Shown one piece after another: positions 1-8,525 of a stretch of 64,000 bases of DNA (positions within the stretch are counted from its first letter, which is position 1; each line of letters opens with the position of its first letter). The position numbers and the translations under genes are program-made. The DNA comes from Planctomycetota bacterium (GTDB lineage Bacteria; Planctomycetota; UBA1135; GCA-002686595): assembly GCA_016795325.1 (NCBI GenBank), contig JAEUHY010000023.1, positions 124,001 to 188,000 of the forward strand. Reading direction: 5' to 3'. The notes beneath the pieces were generated by a model. The model saw only the letters and a program-made list of their open reading frames with translations. It was not told where the DNA came from and made no database searches.

Positions 1-46
1 GCAACGCGTCGCGGTAGTGCGCCGGAGTGTCGTCGCCCGCGGCCAT
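1..46 (-). CDS. start of an unidentified protein, cut by the window edge
   Basis: An ATG on the minus strand lies 8 nt after the stop of the NTF2-like gene and opens a frame reading MAAGDDTPAHYRDAL before the window ends. The tight spacing fits a fourth gene of the AKR-AIM24-NTF2 operon. Fifteen residues are too few to name a family, and no clear Shine-Dalgarno is visible. Confidence 0.35.
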   Translation of the reverse strand, partial: MAAGDDTPAHYRDAL

Positions 47-54
47 GGCGCCGA

Positions 55-432
55 TCAGCGCATGCTCTCGTAGGGCAGGTGCGTGTCGGCGAACACGTGC
101 CACAGCGAGACCAACTCGTCTTTCGTCTCGGCGCGGATCGCGATCGGGATGCGCCAGGCGCGGTCGGCGCGTCCGTGGTAACTCGCGGAGGCATGGCCGA
201 GCACCAGCGCGCCGCCGACCGCCGGCTGCTCCTTGTCGACCTCGATTTTGTAGTCGGGAAAGGTCGCGAAGTAGTTGCGCCAACCCAGCATCAACGAATC
301 GCGTCCTTCGAAGCGCTTGCCGTGCGAATCGACGAACACCACGTCGGGGGCCAGCGTGGCGGCGACCGCGGAGGCGTCGCGGCGGTTGATGGCCGCAATC
401 GTCTTCCGCACGAGTTCGATGGCTTCACTCAT
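55..432 (-). CDS. NTF2-like/SnoaL-like protein
   Basis: A 125-residue protein with the shape of the NTF2-like superfamily: an N-terminal helix with the ETIxxxNxxDxxAVxxxLAPD-type pattern seen here around residues 8-30, a strand ending in FVDSHGKRFEGRD, and a C-terminal half of strands ending in a tryptophan-containing ALWHVF-like segment. Such small cone-shaped domains bind or turn over small hydrophobic ligands, or act only as dimerisation modules, so the substrate cannot be read from the sequence. It follows the AIM24-like gene after 32 nt and is probably the third gene of the operon begun by the aldo/keto reductase. No signal peptide is present, so it should be cytoplasmic. The family is clear; a precise function is not. 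Confidence 0.75.
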   Translation of the reverse strand: MSEAIELVRKTIAAINRRDASAVAATLAPDVVFVDSHGKRFEGRDSLMLGWRNYFATFPDYKIEVDKEQPAVGGALVLGHASASYHGRADRAWRIPIAIRAETKDELVSLWHVFADTHLPYESMR

Positions 433-464
433 GCCGCACAGGGTAGTCCGCGCGGGGCCGTTCG

Positions 465-1157
465 TCAGCGCCCGCGCTGGGCCACGACTTCTTCATACGG
501 CTGGAGCACGACCCAGCCCTCGCCCTCGAACTTCATCTGGATCGATTCGCCGCTGCCGCGGCCCAGGAAGGTCTTGAGCGAGATGTCGGTGACGATTTCC
601 GGGTTCAGGCTGCCCGACCAGGCCACGGTCGCGTTGGGGTCTGTGAAGACCGGTTGCCCAGGCTTCACGAGCAAGGTCAGCGGGTCGTAGTGCGTCATCA
701 GCGCGACGACGCCGTGGCCCGACACGCGCACGTTGAACAGGCCCGCGGCGAGCATGCTGCTCACGCTCTTCATCATCGTGATGTCCCACTGCACGCCGTC
801 CTCCAGCGCGAGCAGGTCGTTGCCGTTGACGAACAGCGTGTCGCCTTCGAGCCGCAGCAGCCGCACCTTCTTGCCCGAATCGGCGAGGTACAGCCGCCCG
901 CGTCCCTCGGCCTTCATCAAGCTCGCTCCCTCGCCGGTGAAGAGCTTCTTCATCGCCTTGTCGAGCCCGTGTTCGAGCAGCGACTCGCGTGTGAACTTGA
1001 TCTGCCCGACGTAGCCGATCATCGAACCGGCCTTGGCCCACACGCGTCCGTCGAGGTTGACCTCGAGCAGGCTGGGGCTCTCGAGCTCGAACTTCGCGCG
1101 GCGGTCGTCGCGCTGCGCGGTGGCGGCCACGAAGGCCGAGATGGACTGCTCTTGCAT
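465..1157 (-). CDS. AIM24 family protein
   Basis: A 230-residue protein of the AIM24 family, a beta-rich fold named after the yeast mitochondrial protein Aim24; the bacterial members have no established enzymatic role. Visible family features are the sequence VWAKAGSMIGYVG near residue 37, the GEGASLMKAEGRGRLYLAD strand pair in the middle, and the glycine-rich C-terminal motif FLGRGSGESIQMKFEGEG. The reading frame stays open upstream, but the ATG reading MQEQSISAF was chosen because residues before it are Arg/Ala-rich out-of-family sequence overlapping the preceding gene. It starts 14 nt after the aldo/keto reductase stop, so the two are almost certainly cotranscribed. Cytoplasmic; no signal peptide. 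Confidence 0.85.
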   Translation of the reverse strand: MQEQSISAFVAATAQRDDRRAKFELESPSLLEVNLDGRVWAKAGSMIGYVGQIKFTRESLLEHGLDKAMKKLFTGEGASLMKAEGRGRLYLADSGKKVRLLRLEGDTLFVNGNDLLALEDGVQWDITMMKSVSSMLAAGLFNVRVSGHGVVALMTHYDPLTLLVKPGQPVFTDPNATVAWSGSLNPEIVTDISLKTFLGRGSGESIQMKFEGEGWVVLQPYEEVVAQRGR

Positions 1158-1171
1158 GCTGACTTGCTCCA

Positions 1172-2161
1172 CTAGTAGCGCTGCGGGGCGGCCGGTTTGT
1201 TGGCCACGATCGACTCGATGCGCTCGACCACGCCCTGGCGCAGCTCGGGCAGGATGCGCAGCGCGCCCAGGTTCTCGCGCAGCTGCGCGGCGTTCGTGGC
1301 GCCGAGGATCACGGTGCTGACGTTCGGGTTGAGCAGGCACCAACCGATCGCGAGTTGCGCGGTCGTGGCGCCGAGTTCGCGCGCCAGCTTGCCCAGTTCG
1401 CCTGCCTTGCGCACCCGCTCGCGGCCCTCGGCGTTCTCGAGTTCATCGCGCAGCCAGCGGTACTCGGGCAACGCCATGCGCGAGTCCTTGGGCACGCCGT
1501 GCTCGTACTTGCCCGAGAGGATTCCGCTGGCGAGCGGCGACCAGATCGTCGTGCCCAGCCCGAGCGTGGAGTACAGCTGCGCGAACTCGCGTTCGACCTT
1601 CTCGCGCACGAACAGGTTGTACTGCGGCTGCTCCATCGTCGGCGGAGTGAGGCCGCCGGCGCGCGCGATGCCGTGCGCTTGCGCGATCTGATCCGCGCTC
1701 CACTCCGACGTGCCCCAGTACAGCACCTTGCCGGCGAGCACGAGCTCGTGCATCGCACGCACGGTCTCTTCGATCGGCGTGTCCAGGTCCGGTCGGTGGC
1801 AGAAGTACAGGTCGAGGTAGTCGACCTGCAGGCGCCGCAGCGCCGCGTCGCAGGCGTCGCGCACGTGCTTGCGCGAAAGGCCGCGCTGCGTCGGCAGTTT
1901 CCCGCCCCAGAACACCTTCGACGAGAGGGTGTACGTGTCGCGGCCCCAGCCCAACGTCTTGAGCGCGCGGCCCATGATCCGCTCGGAATCGCCGTCGGCG
2001 TAGACCTCGGCGTTGTCGAAGAAGTTGACGCCCGCGTCGTAGGCGAGCTTCATCAGCTCGACCGCTGCGGCGTCGTCGACTTGGTTCTTGAAGGTCACCC
2101 ACGAGCCGAACGAGAGCGCGCTCAGCTTCAGTCCACTGCTGCCCAGACGACGGTAGTCCAT
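1172..2161 (-). CDS. aldo/keto reductase, Kv-beta/YghZ-like
   Basis: A 329-residue NADPH-dependent aldo/keto reductase. The catalytic tetrad is complete: Asp49 and Tyr54 in FFDNAEVYADGDSE, Lys82 in LSSKVFWGG, and His122 in LYFCHRPD. The overall pattern (MDYRRLGSSGLKLS start, WSPLASGILSGKY, and the C-terminal nucleotide-binding VSTVILGATNAAQL) is that of the potassium-channel beta-subunit/YghZ branch, which reduces aldehydes, ketones and methylglyoxal-like carbonyls. It is first in an operon with the AIM24-like and NTF2-like genes. Its start lies 30 nt from the divergent lipB start, with overlapping minus-10-like hexamers between them. The physiological substrate is not deducible. Confidence 0.93.
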   Translation of the reverse strand: MDYRRLGSSGLKLSALSFGSWVTFKNQVDDAAAVELMKLAYDAGVNFFDNAEVYADGDSERIMGRALKTLGWGRDTYTLSSKVFWGGKLPTQRGLSRKHVRDACDAALRRLQVDYLDLYFCHRPDLDTPIEETVRAMHELVLAGKVLYWGTSEWSADQIAQAHGIARAGGLTPPTMEQPQYNLFVREKVEREFAQLYSTLGLGTTIWSPLASGILSGKYEHGVPKDSRMALPEYRWLRDELENAEGRERVRKAGELGKLARELGATTAQLAIGWCLLNPNVSTVILGATNAAQLRENLGALRILPELRQGVVERIESIVANKPAAPQRY

Positions 2162-2167
2162 GCGCCC

Positions 2168-2177
2168 ACGCTACACT
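2168..2177. promoter_or_regulatory. overlapping divergent -10-like hexamers
   Basis: The 30-nt gap between divergent AKR and lipB holds TACACT on the plus strand (2172-2177, 14 nt before lipB) and TAGCGT on the minus strand (2168-2173, 6 nt before AKR). They share the central TA step. There is no room for long leaders, so one symmetric promoter probably drives both genes. Inference from sequence only. Confidence 0.4.
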
Positions 2178-2191
2178 TCGCGCTCGACTTC

Positions 2192-2902
2192 ATGGAGAGC
2201 CACGCCCGCGAGCCGCGTTATCCCGAAGGCGTGCTCGACGTGCGTCGGCTCGCGCGCATTCCGTACGAAGAGGGCCGTCGGCTTCAGCTGGAGCTGCTCG
2301 AGCGGCGCATCGCGGGCGAGGTCAGCGACACGCTGATCCTGTGCGAGCACGAGAGCGTGATCACGCTCGGCCGCGGCACGGATCCCGCCGACGTCGCCGG
2401 CGCCCACTTGCCGATCGTCGAGGTCGAACGCGGCGGCGAGGCGACGTACCACGGTCCGGGACAACTCGTGGCGTATCCGATCTATGCGTTGCCCCCCGCG
2501 CGCCGCGATCTGCACCGCTACTTGCGCGACCTCGAGGAAGTTGTGATCGGCGTGCTCGCCGAAGTCGACGTCGAAGGCCGGCGCGTCGAGGGCCTGACGG
2601 GCGTGTGGATCGGCGACAAGAAGGTCTGCTCGATCGGCGTCGCGGTGCGTCGCTGGGTGGCCTGGCACGGACTCGCGCTCAACCTGGCCGCCGACCTCGG
2701 CGCCTTCGCGCAGTTCAAGCCCTGCGGTCTGGACGCCAGCGTCATGACCAACGTCGCCGAACACACCACGTTGCCGCCGACGCGGCTCTTGTTCGAGGTC
2801 TTGCTGGTCAAGCACTTCTGCGCGCGCTTCGAGCTGGAGCTGCCGCCGCTGCCGCCGCCCGCGCCGTCCGATCCGCGCTCGCTGCCGTTGTTCCCGGGCT
2901 GA
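2192..2902 (+). CDS. lipB: octanoyltransferase LipB
   Basis: A 236-residue lipoyl(octanoyl) transferase that moves octanoate from acyl-carrier protein onto the lipoyl domains of 2-oxoacid dehydrogenases and the glycine cleavage H protein, the first step of de novo lipoate synthesis. The signature RGGEATYHGPGQ spans residues 80-91. The catalytic Lys144 is in the GDKKVCSIG segment and the thioester-forming Cys178 is in KPCGLD, matching Lys135 and Cys169 of the E. coli enzyme. The ATG was chosen because it lies just after a TACACT hexamer and gives a normal family length. The C terminus carries a proline-rich tail. The usual partner lipA is not next to it. The stop codon forms the loop of a 7-bp GC hairpin. 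Confidence 0.95.
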   Translation: MESHAREPRYPEGVLDVRRLARIPYEEGRRLQLELLERRIAGEVSDTLILCEHESVITLGRGTDPADVAGAHLPIVEVERGGEATYHGPGQLVAYPIYALPPARRDLHRYLRDLEEVVIGVLAEVDVEGRRVEGLTGVWIGDKKVCSIGVAVRRWVAWHGLALNLAADLGAFAQFKPCGLDASVMTNVAEHTTLPPTRLLFEVLLVKHFCARFELELPPLPPPAPSDPRSLPLFPG

Positions 2903-2909
2903 GCCCGGG
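2893..2909 (+). terminator. hairpin with the lipB stop codon as its loop
   Basis: CCCGGGC and GCCCGGG pair perfectly over 7 bp and the loop is the TGA stop codon of lipB. No U-tract follows, so it is at best a weak or factor-assisted terminator or 3' stabiliser. Confidence 0.3.
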
Positions 2910-2964
2910 CGAGCTTGCGCCGCACGGTCGAGCGACCGTCGCGGGGCCGTCGCCGTGCGGAGCT

Positions 2965-2981
2965 GTGGAAAGTTCTTCCAC
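2965..2981 (+). promoter_or_regulatory. inverted repeat upstream of the Hpt gene
   Basis: GTGGAA and TTCCAC form a perfect 6-bp inverted repeat separated by AGTTC, about 100 nt before the Hpt start. It is AT-richer than its surroundings, so an operator is plausible. No regulator family can be assigned. Confidence 0.3.
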
Positions 2982-3084
2982 TTTGCCGCGGACTCTGCGG
3001 CGCCACTGGAGTTTGTCGCCCGGCGAGGCCGATTCAGGTGCGGTCCGCTCCGTCCCCGCTCCGCCCTGCTTCGGCGCACTCACC

Positions 3085-3450
3085 ATGGCCCATCCCGACA
3101 GCGATCCCGTGCTCCACGCCGCCGCGCTCGACGCGCTGCGTTCGCTCGGTGACGACAACGATCCGTCGCTGCTGCTCGAGGTGATTGAGCTGTACCTCGC
3201 CGACGCGCAGGTGCACGTGCGCAATCTGCGCGCGGCCCACGCTGCCGGAGACGTGCGCTTGCTCGAGCGCACGGCGCACACGCTCAAGTCCTCGAGCGCC
3301 AACGTGGGCGCGCTGGGCTTCTCGAAGTTGTGCCTCGAACTCGAGCAGCGAGCGCGTCAGGAGCAACTCGACGCCGCGCCGTCGCTCATCGCCGCGGCCG
3401 AGTCCCAGTTCGCCACCGTCGAGCGCGCTCTGCGCGCGATCAAGGGCTGA
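3085..3450 (+). CDS. Hpt domain histidine phosphotransfer protein
   Basis: A stand-alone 121-residue histidine phosphotransfer (Hpt) protein. The phosphoacceptor His65 sits in RTAHTLKSSSANVGA, which matches the Hpt consensus AHxLKGSSxxxGA. The rest is predicted helical, as expected for the four-helix bundle. Such proteins shuttle phosphate between a hybrid histidine kinase and a receiver domain. The next gene, only 21 nt downstream, encodes a protein with a receiver domain, its obvious candidate partner. No kinase is adjacent, so the phosphate source lies elsewhere. The ATG chosen is the first in frame after the upstream inverted repeat and leaves no unexplained N-terminal extension. Cytoplasmic. 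Confidence 0.88.
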   Translation: MAHPDSDPVLHAAALDALRSLGDDNDPSLLLEVIELYLADAQVHVRNLRAAHAAGDVRLLERTAHTLKSSSANVGALGFSKLCLELEQRARQEQLDAAPSLIAAAESQFATVERALRAIKG

Positions 3451-3471
3451 GCGCCGAGTGCCGGGCGGACG

Positions 3472-5409
3472 ATGAGAGAGAAACAGTTGGACGAACTGAA
3501 GCTGACGGGGGCGCTGCCGTCGCCGACGGGCGTCGGGCTCGCCATTCTCGAGCTCACGCGCGGCGAGGACTACGCGATGGGCGACGTCACGCGCGCGATC
3601 CAGTCCGATCCGGCGCTCACCGGACGCATCATCAAGATCGCCAACAGCGCGGGTTTCGCCGGCTCGCAGGGTGTGACCAGCGTCGCGCAGGCCGCCATGC
3701 GCCTGGGCGTGCGCTCGGTGCGCAACGTCGCGCTCGGCTTCACGCTCGTGAGCGGCAACCGCGGCGGGTCGTGCCCGGGATTCGACTACGAAGGTTACTG
3801 GGCGCGTTCGCTCGCCGTGGCCGTGCTCTCGCAACGCCTCGCCGAAGCGCTGCGTTTGTGCGCTCCGGCCGACGCCTTCACGTGCGGTCTGTTGAGCGGG
3901 ATCGGCACGCTGGCGCTCGCGAGCATCCACCCCGATCGCTACGCGCAACTGCTCGAGCGCAAACGCGCCGTGCCCAGCGCCGAGCTGCTGCACCTCGAGC
4001 GCGAGATCTTCGACCTGGACCACTGCGAGCTCGCGGGCGCGATGCTCGCCGACTGGCGCCTGCCCGAGTCGTTCTGCTTCGCGGTGACGGCCTTTGAGCG
4101 GCGCGATCCGTACGCCGGCGCTCCCGATGAGTCGGCGCGCCGCATGACCGTGATCGTGCGCGCGGCCTCGCTCATGGCGTCGTGGTGCTTCCTCGGCGAG
4201 GGCGACAGCGAGCAGGGACCGGAGCGCCTCGAGGAGTTGCTGCGCGAGCTGCGGCTCGAGCGCGACGCCTTCGAACGCCTGCGCGTGGAAGCGCTGGGCG
4301 AATGGCGTGAATGGGGCCGCGCACTGCAGATCCCGACCGATTCGGCGCAGAAACCTGCGGAGATCCAGGCCGAGGCCCAGCGGGCGATCGAAGTGCCCTC
4401 CGACACGCAGGTCCGCCGCGTCGCCGCAGAGCGCAAGGGACTGCGCATCCTGGCCGTCGACGACGATCCGGTGTCGCTGCGCATCCTCGAGCACCACCTC
4501 ACCAAGGACGGTCACACCGTCCAGCGTGCGATGAATGGTCGCCAAGCGCTGATCATGGCGCTCGAGTCGTCGCCGCAGATGATCGTCACCGACTGGAACA
4601 TGCCGGAGATGGACGGGCTCGAATTGGCGAAGTCGCTGCGCCGTTCGAATGAGTCGCGCGGCACGTACATCCTGCTGCTGACCGGTCGCGAGGAAGAGGA
4701 CCGCGTGGTCGAAGCCTTCGACGCCGGCGTCGACGAATACGTGGTCAAGCCGTTCAACCCAAAGATTCTGCTGGCCCGCGTGCGCGCCGGTCAGCGCATG
4801 ATCGAGCTGCGCGAGCAAGTGGAGAGCGACCGTCAGTTGCGCGACCGGCAAGTGGCGGAGATGGCGGTGCTCAACCGCAAGCTCGAAGCGGCGGCGATGA
4901 CCGACGTGCTGACCAAGTTGCCCAACCGGCGCTACGCGATGCGGCGGCTCGAAGACGAGCTCAACGGCGCGCTCGCGGCCGGGGCGCCGCTGTCGGTCAT
5001 CATGATCGACATCGACCACTTCAAGCAGGTCAACGATCGCTTCGGGCACGACATGGGCGACCTCGTGCTGCGCGAGACGGCCACCGTGCTGCGCAACACG
5101 ACGCGCAAGGGCGACTACGTGTGCCGACTCGGCGGCGAGGAGTTCCTGGTGATTTGCACCAAGGCTTCGCTGCCGCAGTGCGCGATGACCGCCGAACGCA
5201 TCCGCGCGGCGGTCGAAGAGCACATCATCGGCTTCGGCTTCGACCGCGCCGTCACGGTCAGCCTCGGCGCTGCGGCGCTCGAGTGCGGCGCGCGCACCGT
5301 CGACGAGTTGCTCAAACTCGCCGACCGACGCGTCTACGCGGCCAAGGCCGCCGGCCGCAATCGCGTGTGCTCGAACGACGCGCCGCCGAGCCAGGCGCGT
5401 TCGGCCTGA
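3472..5409 (+). CDS. HDOD-receiver-GGDEF signalling protein
   Basis: A 645-residue cytoplasmic signalling protein with three modules. Residues about 10-205 form an HDOD domain (start SPTGVGLAILELTRG; the HD metal motif is absent, as usual for HDOD). Residues 324-445 form a receiver with acidic residues 330-332, phospho-acceptor Asp374 in VTDWNMPEMDG and conserved Lys426. Residues 470-640 form a GGDEF domain whose active site reads GGEEF (554-558), so diguanylate cyclase activity is expected. An RxxD inhibitory site (Arg545, Asp548) lies exactly five residues before it. The Hpt gene just upstream should feed the receiver, linking a phosphorelay to c-di-GMP synthesis. HDOD fused to REC-GGDEF in this order is uncommon but not unique. 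Confidence 0.92.
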   Translation: MREKQLDELKLTGALPSPTGVGLAILELTRGEDYAMGDVTRAIQSDPALTGRIIKIANSAGFAGSQGVTSVAQAAMRLGVRSVRNVALGFTLVSGNRGGSCPGFDYEGYWARSLAVAVLSQRLAEALRLCAPADAFTCGLLSGIGTLALASIHPDRYAQLLERKRAVPSAELLHLEREIFDLDHCELAGAMLADWRLPESFCFAVTAFERRDPYAGAPDESARRMTVIVRAASLMASWCFLGEGDSEQGPERLEELLRELRLERDAFERLRVEALGEWREWGRALQIPTDSAQKPAEIQAEAQRAIEVPSDTQVRRVAAERKGLRILAVDDDPVSLRILEHHLTKDGHTVQRAMNGRQALIMALESSPQMIVTDWNMPEMDGLELAKSLRRSNESRGTYILLLTGREEEDRVVEAFDAGVDEYVVKPFNPKILLARVRAGQRMIELREQVESDRQLRDRQVAEMAVLNRKLEAAAMTDVLTKLPNRRYAMRRLEDELNGALAAGAPLSVIMIDIDHFKQVNDRFGHDMGDLVLRETATVLRNTTRKGDYVCRLGGEEFLVICTKASLPQCAMTAERIRAAVEEHIIGFGFDRAVTVSLGAAALECGARTVDELLKLADRRVYAAKAAGRNRVCSNDAPPSQARSA

Positions 5410-5451
5410 GCTGCGAGCGCACGGCGAGCTCGCGTTCGTCGCGGGACCCAG

Positions 5452-5472
5452 CGCCCGCCGCGCCTGCGGGCG
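5452..5472. terminator. GC hairpin between convergent genes
   Basis: CGCCCGC and GCGGGCG pair over 7 bp with a 7-nt loop in the 84-nt gap between the GGDEF gene and the converging PHP gene. No U-tract follows on either strand. It may act as a weak bidirectional terminator. Confidence 0.3.
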
Positions 5473-5493
5473 AAGCGCTGCCGCACGCGCTCT

Positions 5494-7440
5494 CTACTCG
5501 ACGAAGATCGGGCTGGACCAGGCCATGCCGCCGTCGACCTGCACGACGCGCACGTAGATCCAGTCTCCGTTCGCGAGCTCTTGGAACGCGGCGCTCGCCG
5601 CGAACTCGAGTTCGCCGCCGGCGTCGATCGTCGTGACGCGCTCGCCGCGCGCGACGATCTCGACGGTCTTCAGCCCCGCGGCGCCGATGGCCTGCACGAA
5701 GAGCGGCGCGTCGACGGCGTCGGCGGCCCGGATCACGCCTCCCATGCGCGTCGAGCCGAGCGCGAAACGCAGCAGGATGCGTGGGCCGCTCGTGGCGTAG
5801 CAGCGCCGCGCGCGCAGGGCCGCGAGCACTCCTTCGCGCGACAGGTCGTCGCTGACGATCGCGGCCAGGCCGCCGGTGGGGTAGTGCGGTCCCTTGGCGG
5901 TCAGTCCAGGATGCCCGTCGTGGCCGTCGCCGCTGCCGATCAGGCCCATGCGCACGCCGCGCTCGAGCGCGTCGCGCACGAAGTGGCCCGGGCGCGGCGA
6001 GTGGATCACGCGCGGCCCGTCGAGCGCATCGCTCGCGCCATGCGCGGAGCAGATCTCGACCACCGGTTCGAGCTCGGCGTCCAGGCCGGCGCTCCAGTCG
6101 AGCGCGATCGGTCCGCCGGCGGGATGGTGCGGCACGATCAAGGCTGACTCGGGGCGCAACGCCTCGCGCAACTTGGCGGGCGTGTCGTAGCGCGGATCGA
6201 GCGCCGAGTAGAGCGGCGCGCGCTCGCCGAAGAACAGCACGTGGCGGTGGCCGCCGATCCAGTCGGTGTACTCGTAACCGGGCAGCGCGACGAAGCTCCC
6301 GGGTCGGTCGTAGGCGCGCGCCACGGCGACGTTGCGCTCCCACAGCTCGGGGTGTTCGTCGAGCGGAAGCATGCCCCAGTGGTCGTGGTCGGTGAGCGCG
6401 GCGATGTCGAGCGCTGCGACGTCGCGCGCGTAGTCGAAGTAGTCCTGCGGCGCACCGCTGCCGTCGGAGACGGAAGTGTGGCCATGCAGGTCGGCCCAGT
6501 GCACCTTCGGCCCGTTCGACACGAGCAAGGGGTTCGAGAGCGCCTCGAGCTTGCGCCCTTCGACTTCTGCGCGCAGGCGCACCTGAAAGACGCCTTCCGC
6601 GCTCGCGGCGCCCGTCAGCGTCGCGACCCCGCGCGCATCGGCCTCGAGCTCGACCTGCGCGGGCAGCGTGACGCCGTCGGGCGCGTCGACGAACACGATC
6701 GTTCCCGCGCCGCCTTCGATGCGATTGGCGCGCGCGTCGAGCAACGCGACCTTCAGCCGCAGCGCTTCGCCCACGCGGACGGTCGACGTCAGCGTCGCGA
6801 CGAGCAGCGCCGCGGGCCCGGGGCGCACGTCGACGCCAGGCGAGTCCGCGAGCACCTTGCGCACGCCGTCGCCGTCGCCGTCGACCGCGATCCAAAAGCG
6901 CGAGTCGCGCTCGGCGTAGGGATCGGCCTTCGCGCCGGCCGGACCGGCGCCGTACTCGAACACCACTCGCTCGCCCGCCTCGAGCGCGCGACCGCGCACT
7001 GTCGCGCCGAGCAACTGCTGGTCGATCGCGCGCGCCTCCAGTTCGACGCCCGCGGCCTCCGTGCGCACGCGCGTGAAGCCCAGCGCCTCCTCGCTCGAAG
7101 TCTGCGGGCTCGACCACTCGAAAAAGGGCGAAACCTGCAGGAAAACCGTGCCTCCGAGCGCCACGCCGAGCTCGCCCGCCTCGTACACGATGGTCCACGA
7201 ACGCGTTCGCCCCGCGAGCACGCTGCCGTCGTCGCCGGGCGCCAACTCGAGCCACGCGCGCCCGCCGCCGTCGGAGGCGTGTTTGGGCGCGTTGCGTGCG
7301 GCCTCGAACGCGGCGCGGATGTCGCGCCGCGCGCTGGGCGGATCGGTGTCGATGAGCGTTGGCGTTTCGGCCGGCGTGGAGCTCTCGCGCGCGTCGCAGG
7401 CGGTCAGTGCGAACAGCGCGAGCAACGCCGACGCTCTCAC
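5494..7440 (-). CDS. CehA/McbA-like PHP-domain lipoprotein
   Basis: A 648-residue predicted lipoprotein. The GTG start overlaps the stop of the glycosyltransferase gene (GTGA) and gives a short signal ending in the lipobox LTAC with Cys15. Residues 60-305 are beta-rich, with an Ig-like stretch near 215-305. The C-terminal half is a PHP metallohydrolase of the CehA/McbA type: ADLHGHTSVSDG (Asp317, His319, His321), ALTDHDHWG (351-354), VPHHPAGG and GSGDGHDGHPG provide metal ligands. Relatives hydrolyse carbamates or phosphoesters, but the substrate here is unknown. Export implies action in the periplasm or at a membrane surface. The last residues return to a beta-sandwich. The start choice rests on the lipobox and the overlap. 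Confidence 0.82.
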   Translation of the reverse strand: MRASALLALFALTACDARESSTPAETPTLIDTDPPSARRDIRAAFEAARNAPKHASDGGGRAWLELAPGDDGSVLAGRTRSWTIVYEAGELGVALGGTVFLQVSPFFEWSSPQTSSEEALGFTRVRTEAAGVELEARAIDQQLLGATVRGRALEAGERVVFEYGAGPAGAKADPYAERDSRFWIAVDGDGDGVRKVLADSPGVDVRPGPAALLVATLTSTVRVGEALRLKVALLDARANRIEGGAGTIVFVDAPDGVTLPAQVELEADARGVATLTGAASAEGVFQVRLRAEVEGRKLEALSNPLLVSNGPKVHWADLHGHTSVSDGSGAPQDYFDYARDVAALDIAALTDHDHWGMLPLDEHPELWERNVAVARAYDRPGSFVALPGYEYTDWIGGHRHVLFFGERAPLYSALDPRYDTPAKLREALRPESALIVPHHPAGGPIALDWSAGLDAELEPVVEICSAHGASDALDGPRVIHSPRPGHFVRDALERGVRMGLIGSGDGHDGHPGLTAKGPHYPTGGLAAIVSDDLSREGVLAALRARRCYATSGPRILLRFALGSTRMGGVIRAADAVDAPLFVQAIGAAGLKTVEIVARGERVTTIDAGGELEFAASAAFQELANGDWIYVRVVQVDGGMAWSSPIFVE

Positions 7441-8453
7441 GACGCGCTCCTCGCCGGGCGGTGCGTGGCGCGCGTCCAGGCGTACGCGAGTCCGCCGTAC
7501 ACGAAGTACAGAAGGTGCAGCGGCAGCGCGCCGAGCAGGAATCCCAGGCCCTTGCGGCGCAGGAACAGGCCGTAGAGACCGCGGTTGATCCACAGCACCG
7601 GCGCGAGCAGTGCGAGCGGCGCCCAGGCCCAAGCGCTCAGCTCGCGCGCTTGCGGCACAAGTGCGCCGAGCGGCGCCGCGAGCAGCGCGAGGAACACCAG
7701 CGCCACGCACAGCTTCTGTTTCCACTCGAGGTTGAGGTCGCCGCCGGCGCCCGGACGGTCGATCAGCAGGCGCGTCCACGGAATGGCGCGGCGCGTCACG
7801 TCGACGACGACCATGTCGATCAGCCGCCAGCGCTTGAGATGTTTGCACTGGATGTGCGGCAGCAGCAGGATCCGCTCGCCAGCCGCGCGCAAACGCATGC
7901 CGAGCTCGATGTCTTCGATCGAGGGCCGCCGGTAGGCCGGATCGAAGCCGCCGACGGCGTCGAACGCGCGCTTGCGGATCGCGCCGCAGCCGGCCCAGAA
8001 GGTGCTCGCCTCGCGCGGACCGGTGTGGTGCGTCCAGTGGTGCAGCAGATTGCGGTACTCGCTCACCAGCCCGCGGCTCGCGGGCGCATCGTCGTAGGAG
8101 CCGAACAACGCCGCCGCGCCGGGCTCGTCGCGCAGCGCGTCGCGCATCTGCTCGAGTGTGCGCGGCGTCACTACACAGTCGGAGTCGATGAACACGAGCA
8201 CGTCGGTGCGTGCGAGTTTCGCGCCCGCGTTGCGCGCGACGGCCGGGCCGCTGTTGGTTTCGAGGCGCACCACGTCGGGCGTCGCACGGCGCGCGAGTTC
8301 GGGCGCGCGCGTGTCGCGGCTCGCGTCGTCCACGCAGATCAGCTCGTGCGCCAGCGTCGACGCGGCGAGGGCCGCGAGGCACTGCTCGAACTGCTCGGGG
8401 TTGTCGTGGAACGGCACGATGACCGAGACGTGCGGGGCCGGATCCGTCGGCAT
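7437..8453 (-). CDS. family 2 glycosyltransferase with C-terminal membrane segments
   Basis: A 338-residue GT-A fold glycosyltransferase of family 2. Residues 8-95 carry VSVIVPFHDN, the nucleotide-binding VDDASRD and the metal-binding DSD (90-92). FWAGCGAIRKRAFDAVGGFD and the SIEDIELGMRLRAAG motif near the middle supply the acceptor and catalytic region (ED). From about residue 245 two to three hydrophobic segments anchor it to the membrane, as in enzymes that glycosylate lipid-linked acceptors. Its stop overlaps the GTG of the PHP lipoprotein gene, so the two are translationally coupled. It lies 138 nt downstream of the selenothioredoxin gene, separated by a strong hairpin. The sugar donor and acceptor are unknown. 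Confidence 0.88.
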   Translation of the reverse strand: MPTDPAPHVSVIVPFHDNPEQFEQCLAALAASTLAHELICVDDASRDTRAPELARRATPDVVRLETNSGPAVARNAGAKLARTDVLVFIDSDCVVTPRTLEQMRDALRDEPGAAALFGSYDDAPASRGLVSEYRNLLHHWTHHTGPREASTFWAGCGAIRKRAFDAVGGFDPAYRRPSIEDIELGMRLRAAGERILLLPHIQCKHLKRWRLIDMVVVDVTRRAIPWTRLLIDRPGAGGDLNLEWKQKLCVALVFLALLAAPLGALVPQARELSAWAWAPLALLAPVLWINRGLYGLFLRRKGLGFLLGALPLHLLYFVYGGLAYAWTRATHRPARSAS

Positions 8454-8525
8454 CGCCTCAGCCTACGCGCTCGCGGCGCGCGATCTCCAGCGCCCAGCGC
8501 GCGGCGCAAGCGCCCAGCAACGCAA

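Noticed and set aside
465..1343. Longer N terminus for the AIM24-like protein
   Set aside because: The extra 62 residues overlap the aldo/keto reductase gene and are Arg/Ala-rich out-of-frame sequence.
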